Shown piece after piece: positions 34,901 to 42,600 of a stretch of 64,000 nt of DNA. The stretch covers positions 26,774,001-26,838,000 of the forward strand of contig NC_092674.1 in assembly GCF_964355755.1 (NCBI RefSeq), read 5' to 3'. How positions within the stretch are numbered: position 1 is the stretch's first letter; each line of letters opens with the position of its first letter. The DNA is from Antedon mediterranea (taxonomy: Eukaryota > Echinodermata > Crinoidea > Comatulida > Antedonidae). The notes below the pieces were generated by a model. It did not search any database. It saw only the letters and a program-made list of their open reading frames with translations, and was not told the DNA's origin. The position numbers and the translations under genes were made by a program.

Positions 34901-35184
34901 CCTATTCAGTGGATACCTCTATTAAGGGGCCACATTGTTGCATCCTGGAAATACCCTCTTAATTAGGTCCTCCTGTATGCAAATTAAAGCTATTAACGCA
35001 TCATTTTCTTCAATGTTTCATTAGTATTTATGTATCTACCAATATTGCCCACACAAATCCTTGCTGAATAGAACATTTATTCTTGTAAACTTACTACTAC
35101 CTGGATGAATGACAATATCCGTACCCGTATTATTGAATTATATTTTTTATTTTTTTTCCATAGGATATTGAAAGGTACCTTTAG
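12673..35184 (+). CDS. KLHL8: Kelch-like protein 8 (BTB-BACK-Kelch), CUL3 adaptor; 10 exons
   Basis: KLHL8-type proteins bring substrates to the CUL3-RBX1 ubiquitin ligase: BTB binds CUL3 and the Kelch propeller binds substrate. Coding exons: 12673-12698, 16629-17397, 22057-22252, 23097-23240, 30970-31081, 31422-31606, 32523-32666, 33696-33897, 34107-34209, 35164-35184. All junctions are GT..AG and phases match, giving 633 codons (human KLHL8 is about 620). Counting from the ATG at 16696, the BTB domain covers about residues 36-140 (RKLCDITLIVG) and BACK about 145-265. Six Kelch blades follow, with GG motifs such as YAVGGHDG, YAIGGLDD and FAVGGHNG. The match to vertebrate KLHL8 is collinear to the end. 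The first exon (26 nt) was chosen because its phase joins exactly to the open frame upstream of 16696; it is less certain than the rest. The last exon encodes only six residues plus stop. A DIRS element occupies the intron after 23240. Confidence 0.94.
12906..13110. mobile_element. MITE family B, copy 5 (centre expanded)
   Basis: Full ends (ACTCTGTCTACACTATC and GATAGTGTAGACAGAGCT). The centre is enlarged by about four tandem copies of CATATCACTACCATATTTGG. It lies in KLHL8 intron 1. Confidence 0.85.
14110..14262 (+). repeat. Dispersed repeat H, monomer pair
   Basis: Contains TACACCCCTATTCAGGAGAC, AAAAGGGGACCCTCTTCC and a second related block ending AAGGGGAAGTCCCGAAGG. It resembles the unit of the 34240-34900 array. 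Confidence 0.45.
14281..14420. mobile_element. MITE family B, copy 6
   Basis: Perfect terminal pair AGCTCTGTCTACACTAT / ATAGTGCAGACAGAGCT with the usual CCATATATGGACAT centre. In KLHL8 intron 1. Confidence 0.85.
14650..14725 (+). repeat. Short tandem repeat, about 22 bp x 3.5
   Basis: CTCATCTCGTTTAGTTATTA is repeated in tandem with small variation. Confidence 0.75.
15040..15291 (-). mobile_element. tRNA-derived SINE with poly-A tail
   Basis: Read on the minus strand it starts with a tRNA-like head: an A-box-like TGGCTTGGTGGTTATGATGC, then GGTTGAAGTCC as B box about 45 nt on. An unrelated body follows, with an inverted pair TGATCAGCAATTGCTGGAT. It ends in a run of A residues (plus-strand T run at 15040-15049). 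This is a complete SINE architecture of about 250 bp. Only one copy is visible in the window. Confidence 0.7.
15790..16090 (+). repeat. Long pyrimidine-rich tract
   Basis: About 300 bases consist mostly of CT-rich runs such as CTCCTCTTTCTCTCCTCTCT, with only short interruptions. It lies in KLHL8 intron 1, 540 bp before the BTB exon. Confidence 0.8.
17480..17805 (+). repeat. Minisatellite, about 17-bp unit with CTGCAG
   Basis: Tandem units of ACTGCAGTACTTATTCA (variant ACTGCAGTACTTATTCT), about 17 copies, with longer spacing at the 3' end. It begins about 85 bp after the donor of the BTB/BACK exon (17397). Confidence 0.9.
18583..18724. mobile_element. MITE family B, copy 7
   Basis: Left end AGCTCTGTCTACACTATC. 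The right end is shortened to TTTGATAGACAGAGCT, lacking the usual AGTGT. The centre repeats CCAAATATGGTAGTGA. Confidence 0.8.
20575..20720 (-). pseudogene. 3' fragment of a non-LTR retrotransposon ORF2
   Basis: The minus strand encodes, split over two frames, RGRHKKNWKDNIKED and then IIYGAPTAPKWLRYG. These resemble the RGRP-K-W-DNIKED and YGAPTAP tails of many LINE reverse-transcriptase ORFs. Stops and a frame change show it is decayed. The clade cannot be fixed from so little. Confidence 0.5.
21125..21195 (-). repeat. tRNA-like SINE head
   Basis: On the minus strand, GGTCTAATGACTAAGACACC (A-box-like) is followed by ACTGGTTCGAAACA (B-box-like), at spacing close to a tRNA. No SINE body or A-rich tail was recognised, and pairing of an acceptor stem is not evident, so I do not call it a functional tRNA. 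Confidence 0.4.
21780..21945 (+). repeat. Dispersed repeat H, monomer
   Basis: Contains ATCCCTATTAAGGTGTCCCC and CCTTAATAGGTGTTGTACTG, which are family H core motifs. It lies upstream of the KLHL8 exon at 22057. Confidence 0.5.
22754..22898. mobile_element. MITE family A, copy 3 (left arm deleted)
   Basis: AGCTTGGTTCGCAAGCGTTTTAACC at the left, against GTGTTGCGTCGCTAGTGGGAACCACGCT at the right. About 35 bp of the left arm are missing compared with copy 1. Confidence 0.85.
23277..23315. repeat. Perfect palindrome just after a splice donor
   Basis: ATTTCTTTTTGTTCTTAAT is followed at once by its reverse complement. It starts 36 bp downstream of the donor of the exon ending at 23240. Confidence 0.85.
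23474..23631 (+). repeat. DIRS left inverted terminal repeat (158 bp)
   Basis: Reads CTGCTTACCTGGATAAACCC inward and ends GTCATCATTTCT. It is the exact reverse complement of 28755-28912 by my reading. The 13 bases outside it (23461-23473) are unique to the left end. Confidence 0.93.
24035..25627 (+). CDS. DIRS ORF1, gag-like protein (530 aa)
   Basis: The first ORF of the DIRS element, in the gag position. The N-terminus has a zinc-binding-like cluster: C6-x2-C9, then H21-x2-C24-x2-C27-x2-C30, as in many DIRS ORF1 proteins. The middle is acidic and proline/alanine-rich, and the C-terminal 110 residues are basic and Pro/Arg-rich (RARFPQKRRASRGRSG), a likely nucleic-acid-binding tail. ORF2 starts inside its last 89 nt in another frame. 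Assignment rests on position, the cysteine cluster and the basic tail. It appears intact. Confidence 0.85.
   Translation: MPKQECIQCRGPRATLKWDRHMRCVSCRTCSQSDPCEVRVRWTPAKFASLPRPAGRVIEQKAVAIAPQEEGATAMDVPAENVPREEVPVVLAAPAHEPEAGSAPVPAADTELSPAVIQATAAAVRAAPRDEPAVFPQPRPPYIPYIPVPPPQTPLSYSEGPSMEEGYTSDRTMLTISDEERAAQLRRPGEEGLQALVNKILPAVLEYLGIEYAFREPKPTPSTKRFSTFGVRTPLRKVTTCPVVPLDPELVDRVDAIARETSTRRPAPNILSCAFPVPRAQFDRYIAAPGVPDAAKDRVREDQGLEAGKTTYLAPTAAKTEDTLLTIDRAARETLRVTSVSGYLLSFLADPDHPREFDTEVIALLQQITGLIADQQAFVSLTSAAARRVNVLQSTDIAPAHYRRFTASESLGAKDLFFGSFAQKEDKWAREREARRETRARFPQKRRASRGRSGPSRPPPPLPAPVPPQSRPQPSNVPPARPDTQASTSRARTPYGNNSYRYGRTARGRAGRSDATQKSGRRPGAFARRR
25539..27389 (+). CDS. DIRS ORF2, reverse transcriptase / RNase H (premature stop)
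   Basis: Copies the element RNA into DNA. Numbering from the ATG at 25539: RT motif A is SIDLKDAYFHVP (D179), LPFGLSTAP is near 211-219, and the catalytic YLDD is at 243-246. RNase H follows with D410 (IETDASETGWGG), E442 (LLELWAVE), D467 (IHSDNST) and D518 (VADALSR). A further FATSDN...YAFPP...LLIAP segment corresponds to the C-terminal region reported as methyltransferase-like in DIRS elements. A TGA at 27387 ends the ORF directly after LLIAPG. The same frame then stays open to 27639 and still looks conserved, so the stop is a recent lesion in this copy. I chose the ATG at 25539 because it overlaps the end of ORF1. An in-frame ATG at 25197 would add a stretch lying wholly inside gag with no recognisable domain. 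Confidence 0.9.
   Translation: MAGLHEAGPDGLTLPKRVVGVRVRLRAAGDAFDAPVPPSDGQVGGRLRRFARVWETLSEDRWVLSTIKNGYSIEFTSPPVSGGARSTRIPPEPHMRRALLDGLSTLLQKGAVEEIDARCTVSGHESTVFLTEKKTGDWRPILNLRSLNKRFIHPQRFRMETISSILLGLKHGDWAASIDLKDAYFHVPIAEADQRWLRFRILDRLYQFVALPFGLSTAPRVFTRIVRTLASFFHKHGIRVFMYLDDWLVVAQSKDRLMSSLQYVLLVTEQAGFIVNREKSCLVPTQSPLYLGAQINLVTGLASPSQQRIASAMSAVRNLISAHAPTAYEWLRALGCLASFVALVPYCRLRMRPLQLHLLAHYRPHLDSLHKVVLSNTFIQTHLEWWLVEGRLTVGMPIQKSLPDVRIETDASETGWGGCSKALRASGLWTAEEARSHINLLELWAVERTLKALRHHVAGRHVLIHSDNSTVVAYINRQGGTKSPTLCYHLWTLMLWCIDNNIMLSAAHIAGSLNVVADALSRQTLCPTEWRLLPSIAALIFDHFGRPHIDLFATSDNTQLPTFCTRFRDARAWAVDALSIHWDGLWAYAFPPISLIPNVLTRIQRHPCRVLLIAPG
27527..28555 (+). CDS. DIRS ORF3, tyrosine recombinase (342 aa from this start)
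   Basis: Integrates the circular DNA copy of the element. An N-terminal core-binding (SAM-like) domain covers about residues 20-115 (TLTVYNSRLKHFFTWC, SGYRSAIGAI), followed by the catalytic domain. The catalytic residues are present: R164 in CKRRGEL, H286 and R289 in HMHQVR, and the nucleophile Y322 in FTSHYLSDIS. The frame is open, without a stop, from 25697, so the true start is uncertain. I give the ATG at 27527 because conserved recombinase sequence begins there. The reading frame is intact. Confidence 0.87.
   Translation: MAIVRDQLRDSGIPDGPAALAAKSRRESTLTVYNSRLKHFFTWCRRQQVEPGSITLGQVCAFLHYLFESGLQVRTISGYRSAIGAITPTLKDGSSISASPVITQLIRGMFRERPPVKVLIPRWDVNVVLAALTRPPFEPMSKATLYNVSLKTAFLLALASCKRRGELHALSLEPGHVRFERAGVRLVFRKDFLAKTQTLKFSPPAVFVPTITSFSSADGDKLWCPVRALKWYIHRTKTIRDGVSHLFVASVPPYRAAAKATIARWVVATIQDAYTSSDTPPPAHMHQVRAVSTSWALFSGVPVADIMEAAWWRTQSTFTSHYLSDISANVAPVATAILKPRL
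28623..28720 (+). repeat. DIRS internal complementary region
   Basis: The first part (28623-28665) is the complement of the left outer end of the element. The second part (28666-28720) is the complement of the right outer end. They meet at TAGACTACACAAACC, which reproduces the circle junction. This is the template used by DIRS elements to complete their ends. Confidence 0.9.
28755..28948 (-). repeat. DIRS right inverted terminal repeat plus unique end
   Basis: 28755-28912 mirrors the left repeat base for base. 28913-28948 is a right-specific extension ending GGTTTGTGT, matched only by the internal complementary region. Confidence 0.92.
28949..30969 (+). other. KLHL8 intron 4, part 3' of the DIRS element
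   Basis: AT-rich DNA without a recognised exon. Two hairpins stand out: AAATGAGTCCAAA with its complement at 30034-30067, and the GC-rich hairpin at 30234-30272. Confidence 0.6.
30234..30272. repeat. 39-bp hairpin with GCGAGCGAAGCGAGC loop
   Basis: ACTAGATGGTACGC pairs with GCGTACCATCTAGT around the loop GAGCGAAGCGA, which is itself quasi-symmetric. It is strikingly GC-rich in AT-rich surroundings. Confidence 0.8.
31135..31245 (+). repeat. Dispersed repeat H, monomer
   Basis: Contains CATCCCCTTAATAGAGGTGTCCTAATAGAGGAGC, a core of family H, in the KLHL8 intron before the exon at 31422. Confidence 0.55.
31617..31742 (+). repeat. Minisatellite block 1, about 23-bp ACCTGTATTTTATGCATATTA
   Basis: Degenerate tandem units in KLHL8 intron 6, starting directly after the donor at 31606. 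The same repeat resumes at 32298. Confidence 0.8.
31743..32297. mobile_element. Unclassified insertion splitting a minisatellite
   Basis: About 555 bp. It begins with a CTT microsatellite and TATTAGGAGCCAACTTCATATGTGAAGACTC, continues through long (TTA)n and T-rich tracts, and ends with GGGCCGCTACCTAGAGGCAG. It divides the ACCTGTATTTTATGCATATTA repeat into two blocks, so it probably arrived after the repeat formed. The class is unknown. Confidence 0.45.
32298..32470 (+). repeat. Minisatellite block 2, units with octamer ATGCAAAT
   Basis: Tandem units ACACCTGTATTTTATGCA followed by AATTAT or TATTAA, about seven copies. Three units contain ATGCAAAT. The block ends about 50 bp upstream of the exon at 32523. 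Confidence 0.85.
32732..33273. mobile_element. Large fold-back element (family C)
   Basis: Two arms of about 240 bp in inverted orientation: CTATGGTAACTGAA at about 32740 against TTCAGTTACCATAG near 33255. Further inside, GAGTGTTTCTACCTCACAATC is mirrored by GATTGTGAGGTAGAAACACTC. The centre has GGCTGCGACAAA and TTGCAGCCACAG. No ORF. Related fragments lie at 33533-33600 and 57525-57720. Confidence 0.85.
33489..33600. mobile_element. Chimaeric remnant of MITE families B and C
   Basis: Starts with a family B left end (AGCTCCGTTTACACTATCAAAC), then changes near 33532 to a family C-like segment (TCATATCTTGGCAAAGCGAGCTCAGTGTCC). Confidence 0.6.
34240..34900 (+). repeat. Tandem array of repeat H, 85-bp unit x about 8
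   Basis: The motif TGAAATGATTATGGGGAAAT recurs at a regular 85-bp spacing (about 34259, 34345, 34430, 34515, 34600, 34685, 34770). A shortened last unit follows. Each unit carries CACCCCTATTAAGGGGAAAC. In KLHL8 intron 9, 30 bp after the donor at 34209. Confidence 0.93.
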
Positions 35185-35756
35185 TGTAACTGAACTACCA
35201 ACAAACCTTCAAGCCATGGTGCCTCAGTGATGCAACCAAATCAGAGACTGTTTTTGTTTCGTTGGATCTGATGAAAATATTTCTGAGAGAGAAGTCACGA
35301 TTTTCCTTGTAAACAAAGAGTCTTACTACACATTGCATTCTACTAACCTAACAATGATACCAGTGGTCAGTGGTATCTTATGGTACTGGTATTGAAATTA
35401 TACCATATACTACCAACACCAACATTGTGGTGTATACTTAAGATCCCAGACTACCAGGATCCACTTAAGTCAATATATATTGAATTCATTCAATTTGGTG
35501 GTATTCAACTCAACTTTAAAGATATATTGTCTCCTTAAAAAAATAAATTGTTTTTAATTTAAATTTGATCGAAAAAAATATATATATTTATCTGAAAAAA
35601 CTCTAATTTAAAGCAAAAAATAGTCGAATTGCCTGGAAGTCAATGGGTTTTTGGTTGAATTTAACAGTTTATTTTTTTCTTTTTATAAGTGAAGACATTT
35701 TTTTTTCTTTCTACAGAAGTGATTAACTTTATATTATGAAAACTGCGAAATGGCCT

Positions 35757-35762
35757 AATAAA
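35757..35762 (+). terminator. Candidate KLHL8 polyadenylation signal
   Basis: AATAAA, 573 bp after the KLHL8 stop. Another AATAAA at 35542 is an alternative. The choice cannot be made without transcript data. Confidence 0.35.
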
Positions 35763-36608
35763 AAAAAAATTTTTTTTTATCAATCTTCATTTTTCATGTT
35801 TTTGGGGACAATACATCTTTAAAAGAAAAGAAGTGTTTTCCTTAATGGTGAATATGACCACTGGCCATCACTAAGATTTTTTGGTGCAAAATGTGTGACC
35901 AAGTTTTGACTCGCCTTTCCAAAAGTGGCTTTTTAAAATTTGAATATATTTTATATAAAACTTGCGTACAGTGACCGATTGTTCTGTATAACGCCAAGTC
36001 ACTGTCTACTTAGTAGCTATGTATTTACAGTGTCCCATGCTGCATAGTCATTTAGTGAAAATAACTGTTACATAATACATTTTGTTTTTCAAAAAACACT
36101 CGTAACACTACGTAATTGAAATTTTTGTCATAAAAAAAGAAATAAATGTTCCCTTTATTTTTGAAAAAATATTTGACAAATTATGTAATTTGAATTGTTT
36201 TTTTGGTATAATCTTTGCAATAATTAATTATTACCGCCCTTCTATGTCATTCCAAAGGTTGCCAGGTTAGGTTCATATTCCGTCAATTTTTTACAAATTT
36301 TACAAATAACAGTTTATTATATTTTCTGTAGATATGGGTTCTGCTTTAAATGTTGAGTTTTATTGTTGGTTTTTTTATGACTTTTAAACATTGTTTGATG
36401 TTTTTGGCATTCATGTTTTTGATTTTTAAATTACTGAATGAATAATATATGTATAATATTCTATTAGTGTAGACCTTTCTTTTTCCTGTGGCAATATTTG
36501 GTTTTAACTTTGTTTTAAGTAACTGCCTTTAATTAATTTGGCAGTGTTTATTGGAAACGAACAAATGTTAGTGGCTTTTATAATGATATATTATAAATAA
36601 AAGAAACA

Positions 36609-37300
36609 CTGATAGGAGTGTCCCCTGATAGGAGTATCCCCTGATAGGAGTGTCCCCTGATAGGAGTGTCCCCTGATAGGAGTGTCCCCTGATAGGAGTG
36701 TCCCCTGATAGGAGTGTCCACTGATAGGAGTGTCCCCTGATAGGAGTGTCCCCTGATAGGAGTGTCCCCTGATAGGAGTGTCCACTGATAGGAGTGTCCC
36801 CTGATAGGAGTGTCCACTGATAGGAGTGTCCACTGATAAGAGTATCCCCTGATAAGAGTATCCCCTGATAAGAGTATCCCCTGATAGGAGTGTCCCCTGA
36901 TAGGAGTGTCCCCTGATAGGAGTGTCCCCTGATAGGAGTGTCCCCTGATAGGAGTGTCCCCTGATAGGAGTGTCCCCTGATAGGAGTGTCCCCTGATAGG
37001 AGTGTCCACTGATAGGAGTGTCCACTGATAGGAGTGTCCCCTGATAGGAGTGTCCACTGATAGGAGTGTCCACTGATAGGAGTGTCCACTGATAAGAGTA
37101 TCCCCTGATAAGAGTATCCCCTGATAGGAGTGTCCCCTGATAGGAGTGTCCCCTGATAGGAGTGTCCCCTGATAGGAGTGTTTCCTGATAGGAGTGTCCC
37201 CTGACAGGAGTGTCCCCTTACAGGAGTGTCCCCTTACAGGAGTGTCCCCAGATAGGAGTGTCCCCTGACAGGAGTGTCCCCTGACAGGAGTGTCCCCTGA
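36609..37300 (+). repeat. 16-bp minisatellite x about 43
   Basis: Tandem units of CTGATAGGAGTGTCCC with variants GTCCACTGAT and GATAAGAGTATCCC. A variant block (GTCCACTGATAAGAGTATCC) recurs exactly 256 bp (16 units) apart, at about 36828 and 37084. Because 16 is not a multiple of three, every frame is translatable, which produces spurious long ORFs on the minus strand. It lies about 1.4 kb downstream of the KLHL8 stop. Confidence 0.95.
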
Positions 37301-37309
37301 ATAGATTCA

Positions 37310-38618
37310 TTATTATTTTCAACAGAAAACAATTCTACGGAGTCCACCCGTTAAACCGATGGTGGAACTATAATATAATCTCACGGAGGAGCAACCACAG
37401 TAAAGTGTGTATATACGAAAGAAATAATCTGTTCCTTATTAGGGAATTACTGCAGTATTTAAAGTTACTTCAGCATTTACCGTGACCCTACGAAATTCTA
37501 ATTTGATTTACCCATCCGCCTAGAAAGGGCGTCGCATGTTGAGGTTAAAGGTCAAAATTCATGACTTTCTACTATCGATACAAATTATATTAAATTATAA
37601 AATAAGTAAGCTAAATAAGTAATAAGTATAATAATGAAAAATATTAATTATCAAAACGTCTTTCATAAGTTCGATCTTAATTTATATTAAATAATTTTGC
37701 ACTTTATTTTTATATTTAGATCGAGCAATTGTACAAATTGCGTAATTCCGTTTTACAATATATTGCATTTCAAAACATGAATATAGACAGGTGTTTGTAA
37801 ATACATTAACAAATATATTACATACGTTTTAAATATTTCGAGCTGCCTTTTTTCTTGGAATCATTTCTATAATATCCAATATCAATCAATTCATTGAAAA
37901 CTAAATCGATTTATCGTAAGGTCCGCAAAGTTTCTTGGTATAAAATAATTAACCTAGTTAACCTGGTTAATTAACTAGGTTAAAAACATTGTAAATTCGT
38001 CGTTTTACAATATATTTGAACACATATATGTTACTGATAAACATCTTTTGATTTGGTTTATTTTGGTATCATACATAAAGAACATGGAACCAATTATAGC
38101 TCTCTAAATATGATAACTGGGTTATCTCTATATTATAAGAGAGAACATTTGTTAGTCATTACCTGTCTCTCGATCGATATCACCTTTATTCAATACAGGC
38201 TACATGTTATATGATATGGTTTAGGATTGGAAAATGTCATTAAGCATATTATTATTTTAGTTATGAATATTATTGGTACTTGGAATGTTATATCTAAGCT
38301 CAGTTTTAATTAAAAGATTTTTTAAATATAATAATTTTTGCAAATTGTGCGTTGTAGATACGAGTCTGAAATAAGTTGATATGACCGCGCAACATAACCG
38401 AAATACATCGTGACGAATATGGGTATTTTGCATATCAGACATCTGATTGGTCTATCGTCTATGTCTAAACCACAGTTCCAGCAGGGATCTTGTTTTTATA
38501 TGTTACAGCTTATCGAGTGTGTTTTTCGACTGAGGCGATTTTATCCGATTAAAACAAATAATGACAATTACGTAATGTAATAATAAAAAAACATTAAATG
38601 TACCTTTAAGTGAGTTTA
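37310..38618. other. Intergenic, nothing recognised
   Basis: AT-rich. A 12-bp inverted repeat (TAACCTAGTTAA / TTAACTAGGTTA) lies at about 37952-37981. No coding exon seen. Confidence 0.5.
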
Positions 38619-38764
38619 ACCCTGGTCTCCACGCAAAGGACGTAAGAGCACGGCAGGTAATCTGACCAATCACAAGCGATGGGATTATTCAAACTGTCGC
38701 TTGTCATTGGTCAACTCACTTGCGTTGCTTTTACGTTGTTGCATCAGTGGTGGAAAACCAAGCT
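38619..38764. mobile_element. MITE family A, copy 4
   Basis: Diverged ends (CCTGGTCTCCACG and GTGGTGGAAAACCAAGCT) with the conserved inner pair CCAATCACAAGCGATGG / CGCTTGTCATTGG. Confidence 0.75.
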
Positions 38765-38929
38765 TTATGTAACAACGAAATAATCCGTATGAAACTATAT
38801 ATTTGGCACTACATAACCTTATTTAATGAGTTATTAGTACACTTTACAGTGTAATATTTATTTGTAGCAATAATTCTACACGATGTCTTTTATAATGATG
38901 ATAATCTAATCGATAACCAAGGTTTCTAT

Positions 38930-39634
38930 TTCCGGATTGTATGAGAGAATGAATAGACCGGATATATGTACAGGTGCGTTCTGGCCAAACGTGCGCATTT
39001 CCGCTTCACGTCGTCATGGTCACCATGTGTTAAACGAACGTATGCGACGAAATTAATGTTCCCGTCATAGTCTGAACAAACTTTTAACAAGAATCAGCCA
39101 ATGAAAATCGGCGTTATGGATCACGTGGCGGTCTGTTATGGCGAGGTACGTAGTTTGCGTTTATAGTCGATAATGTTCAAAATCGTCGTCACTCGCAGAT
39201 TTGGAAGCCGTACTCAAAACAACGAAATGCAACAACTGCTTTGTATCTGATTTTTTTTTGTCTTAAATTTTTACGTCGTATAAAATAAGTCTACGTCAGT
39301 TATTTATAGACATACTTACCATCTAAAACGTGAGTTAAGTTTAATTATTTATTTTGGTTTGATTGACATTGTATCATCGCTCTTAGATTCTCGAAAATTG
39401 GTTTTTTTTTTTATTTAACGTGTATATTTGTAGTTATTTGCTAACAATTATTATAATTATCTAATGTAATTAGTTTACATTTTAAACACATTGTCATTCA
39501 TTTTACAATTGTGTGAAGTTTTTCTAATTCTGTGAACAACGCATCGACATGATTTTCGATCCAAAATATACAAGTCTATGCTTTTCTATTTTCTATTAGT
39601 TAAATTGTTTGTTACTTAGGTTGTTCGGGTTGTT
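38930..39634 (+). promoter_or_regulatory. Probable promoter and 5' UTR of the adhesion GPCR
   Basis: 38940-39300 is richer in CpG than its surroundings. It contains a CCAAT box (CAGCCAATGAAA, about 39097) and an E-box TCACGTGG (about 39121). The first codon of the receptor is at 39635. The role is inferred from composition and position only. Confidence 0.4.
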
Positions 39635-42600
39635 ATGGGGGAAGCGTCTAGGGTCGTTTCAAGTGTGTGCTTTCTTCTTGCTTTTACACTGTCGGCGGGT
39701 GAGTATCATCAAATGATAGATATCTATATTCTCTGGTATTATACTTTTCTTAATTATGACATTATGATTACTTAAAGTTAAAAAGTTTGGACGATAATTT
39801 GATTTTAATTCACGTCCGAAGTCAACTGCAGAAGTAGGAAATATTTGAAATAATGAGAGTTTAGAATTTGCGAATGTGTAACTTAGCCGTGGAAGTATAA
39901 CTGTGTAGTCCTACATACAATGCGTTTATTTATTTTTTTGTCAAGTAATTATTGTTTCTCTATTTTGTAAATGGTGGTCTCCGCTTGAAGTCTATTTTTA
40001 GACTTATTTTGACCACCATTCACATTTATACTTAATTAATTGGAAGTGGAAAATCAAATAACTGATGAACAAACAAACAATGCGTTCTCGGATCTATCAC
40101 ATTCTTCGATCGTACTATAGGACGTCATCAAATCAATGTCCAGGTGGGACCCTAATTTGCATACATACCTGGTCGATATCCTCGTTGTCACAATCGAAAG
40201 CGCTGAGGCTGCATTAAAGCTTGGTTCCCACTAGGACGCAACGCGTAAGCGCAACGTAACCGAATTGACCAATGACAAGCGACAGTTCGGATAATCCATC
40301 GTTTATAATTGGTCAAGTTACTTACCTTGCAGTGCGTCCTAGTGGGAACCAAGCTTGAGGTTCTAGCTTTCACGTGTTTAGGCCTAATGGTTCTGTATTT
40401 ACATTTAGTTAAAGGTGAATGTAACTCGCCGACGTTGCCACCGAATTCGTGGGAAGGAACGATCCAGAATGCCAACTATGGCGTTGCTGTCTACCAAAAC
40501 GACCAGTCTTGTCGATGGACTATAAATATGTCAAAGGGCAGTCGTGTTAAAATAGAGTTTGTTTCTTTTAAACTTGAAGAACAGTGCTATGATTTCTTGG
40601 AGGTAGGATATTTTGATTGTTTGGAAACTTTTTTTTTACTACACCCAACCCCCTATTCAGAGGAAACTCTATCATAACGGGTCACTTTGTTGGGCCCCGA
40701 AAGTGTCCCCTTAATAGTTCTACTGTTGGTCCCATCCATTGGTCGAAATCACGACCAAAAAGTTGATGATGAACGAAAATTAAGATAAAGATATAAATGT
40801 TTGTGTTTCTAACTGATTTCAGCAGTATCAAGGCAGCAAATACCTTTCCATTTTGTGGTAGAAATGGTTGTGGTGGATTACAGGCGATAGTTAGGTAGTA
40901 TATGCACTGATATTTATGGCTAACATATTTTATATTAGTATTATCTCAAATTATCAGATTTTAGACGAGAATGAAGAAGAAATTGGAAAATTTTGTGGAA
41001 GCGAAATTCCGAACCCAATCGAATCTAGTGGCAGCAGTGTAACTGTACATTTTCAAAGTGATAACACAAATGGTTTTAAAGGATTTCAACTAAATTACAC
41101 AGGTAAAGTAAATCTCTGTCTACACCATCAACTAGTTTTACAAAAAAAAAGTGTGATGTGCCCAAATGTGGTAGTGATATGCCCAAAGATGGATTCTCTT
41201 AAGATTTGTTCCCAGTAGGTCACAACGCTAGGACGCAACGCTAGGACGCAACGAGCACTAGCTTCGTACCCACTCTTGTACGCAACGTAAGAGGGACGTA
41301 AACTTACCGCATGCAAACAATTTGGCCAATCACGACGCGATGATCACCCCCGGACTGCCAATTGTGATTGGTCAACTCACTTGCGTTGTTGCGCCAACAT
41401 TGTTGCGTTGTATCCAAGTGGGAACCAATGAACGCATTGCTCATTTAAATGTTTGTTGTTTGATCTGTAGGGTTATGTAAAGGTATCGAGCTGAATGCTA
41501 CGAATGGGGGTAGCATAGAGAGCCCTTTGTACCCAGATACGCCACCTGGATTATCAATCGCCTGTAATTGGAAACTCATTACTGAAGACGGCTTCAAGAT
41601 TATACTGCAGTACGAACATTATGATGTCAGCTATGACGAATGTAGTAATGACTACTTAAAAGTAAGGTATTTTCAATAATTGTCCTCGTCTGGATCATCC
41701 TCGTCATTTATTTTATTTGTTCACACAAAAAGGCATACAAAAGGCAAGTTTGAAATATTGCGTCACAGTCTGAAATATTGCGTCCCAGTCTGAAAATATC
41801 GCGTCACAAAATCAAATAAGCAGAAGATACAAACAATTTCAAAATCAATATTTACCAAAAAAGGTAATATAAACATGATTCAATAATTCATATAAAATTA
41901 GAAGTTACAGTAAAAACCTATATTTACTATATCTTATTTGGGAAAAATATCAATTTCACAAATGTTTAAATTATTGCAGTTAATAATTATTATGTATTCA
42001 TCAATATTTTTGTTAATTATTCATGCAGTAAATAACTACACTTATAAACTGAATATCCAATCCCGTTACGAAGAAGAAGTGCATTGCATTTATTTCCTTA
42101 CTTTATCTGTGTTGTTGGGCATAAAACATATCCTTTTTTGCCTTCTGGATCGATAATCCTGTTGTTTGCGTCAATGTTTTTGTCTGAAATCATTTTTGTT
42201 TAGGTCTATGATGGCGCCAATGAGTCGGCAACAATGTTACCGACAACATGCGGCAACAGCAAAGCAGACGACACTTCAACGAGCAACAATCTGATCATTG
42301 ACTATCATGGCGGCGAATACTCTAAGTTTAAACTGAATTACCATGTCGAACGTAAGTAGGCTACATATTATGTCATTTTTAGAACAAGTAAAGAAGTAAA
42401 AACAGCAGAGGAAACATAAGTAGGTTAGAAAAATTAATAATAAACATTAGGCCTAATGTATTATGAATTTACATTTACAGAGATCATGCCTTGCGAATAC
42501 CACCCATGTAAAAATGGAGGAGAATGTACTGACGTCAGTTCCACGGACTTCACGTGCACATGCGCAGCTGGTTATACCGGTGATGTATGCGATGAAGACG

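Noticed and set aside
36568-37089. Three overlapping minus-strand ORFs of about 160-173 codons with a repeated peptide
   Set aside because: They are translations of the 16-bp minisatellite in all frames. No start context, splice structure or homology.
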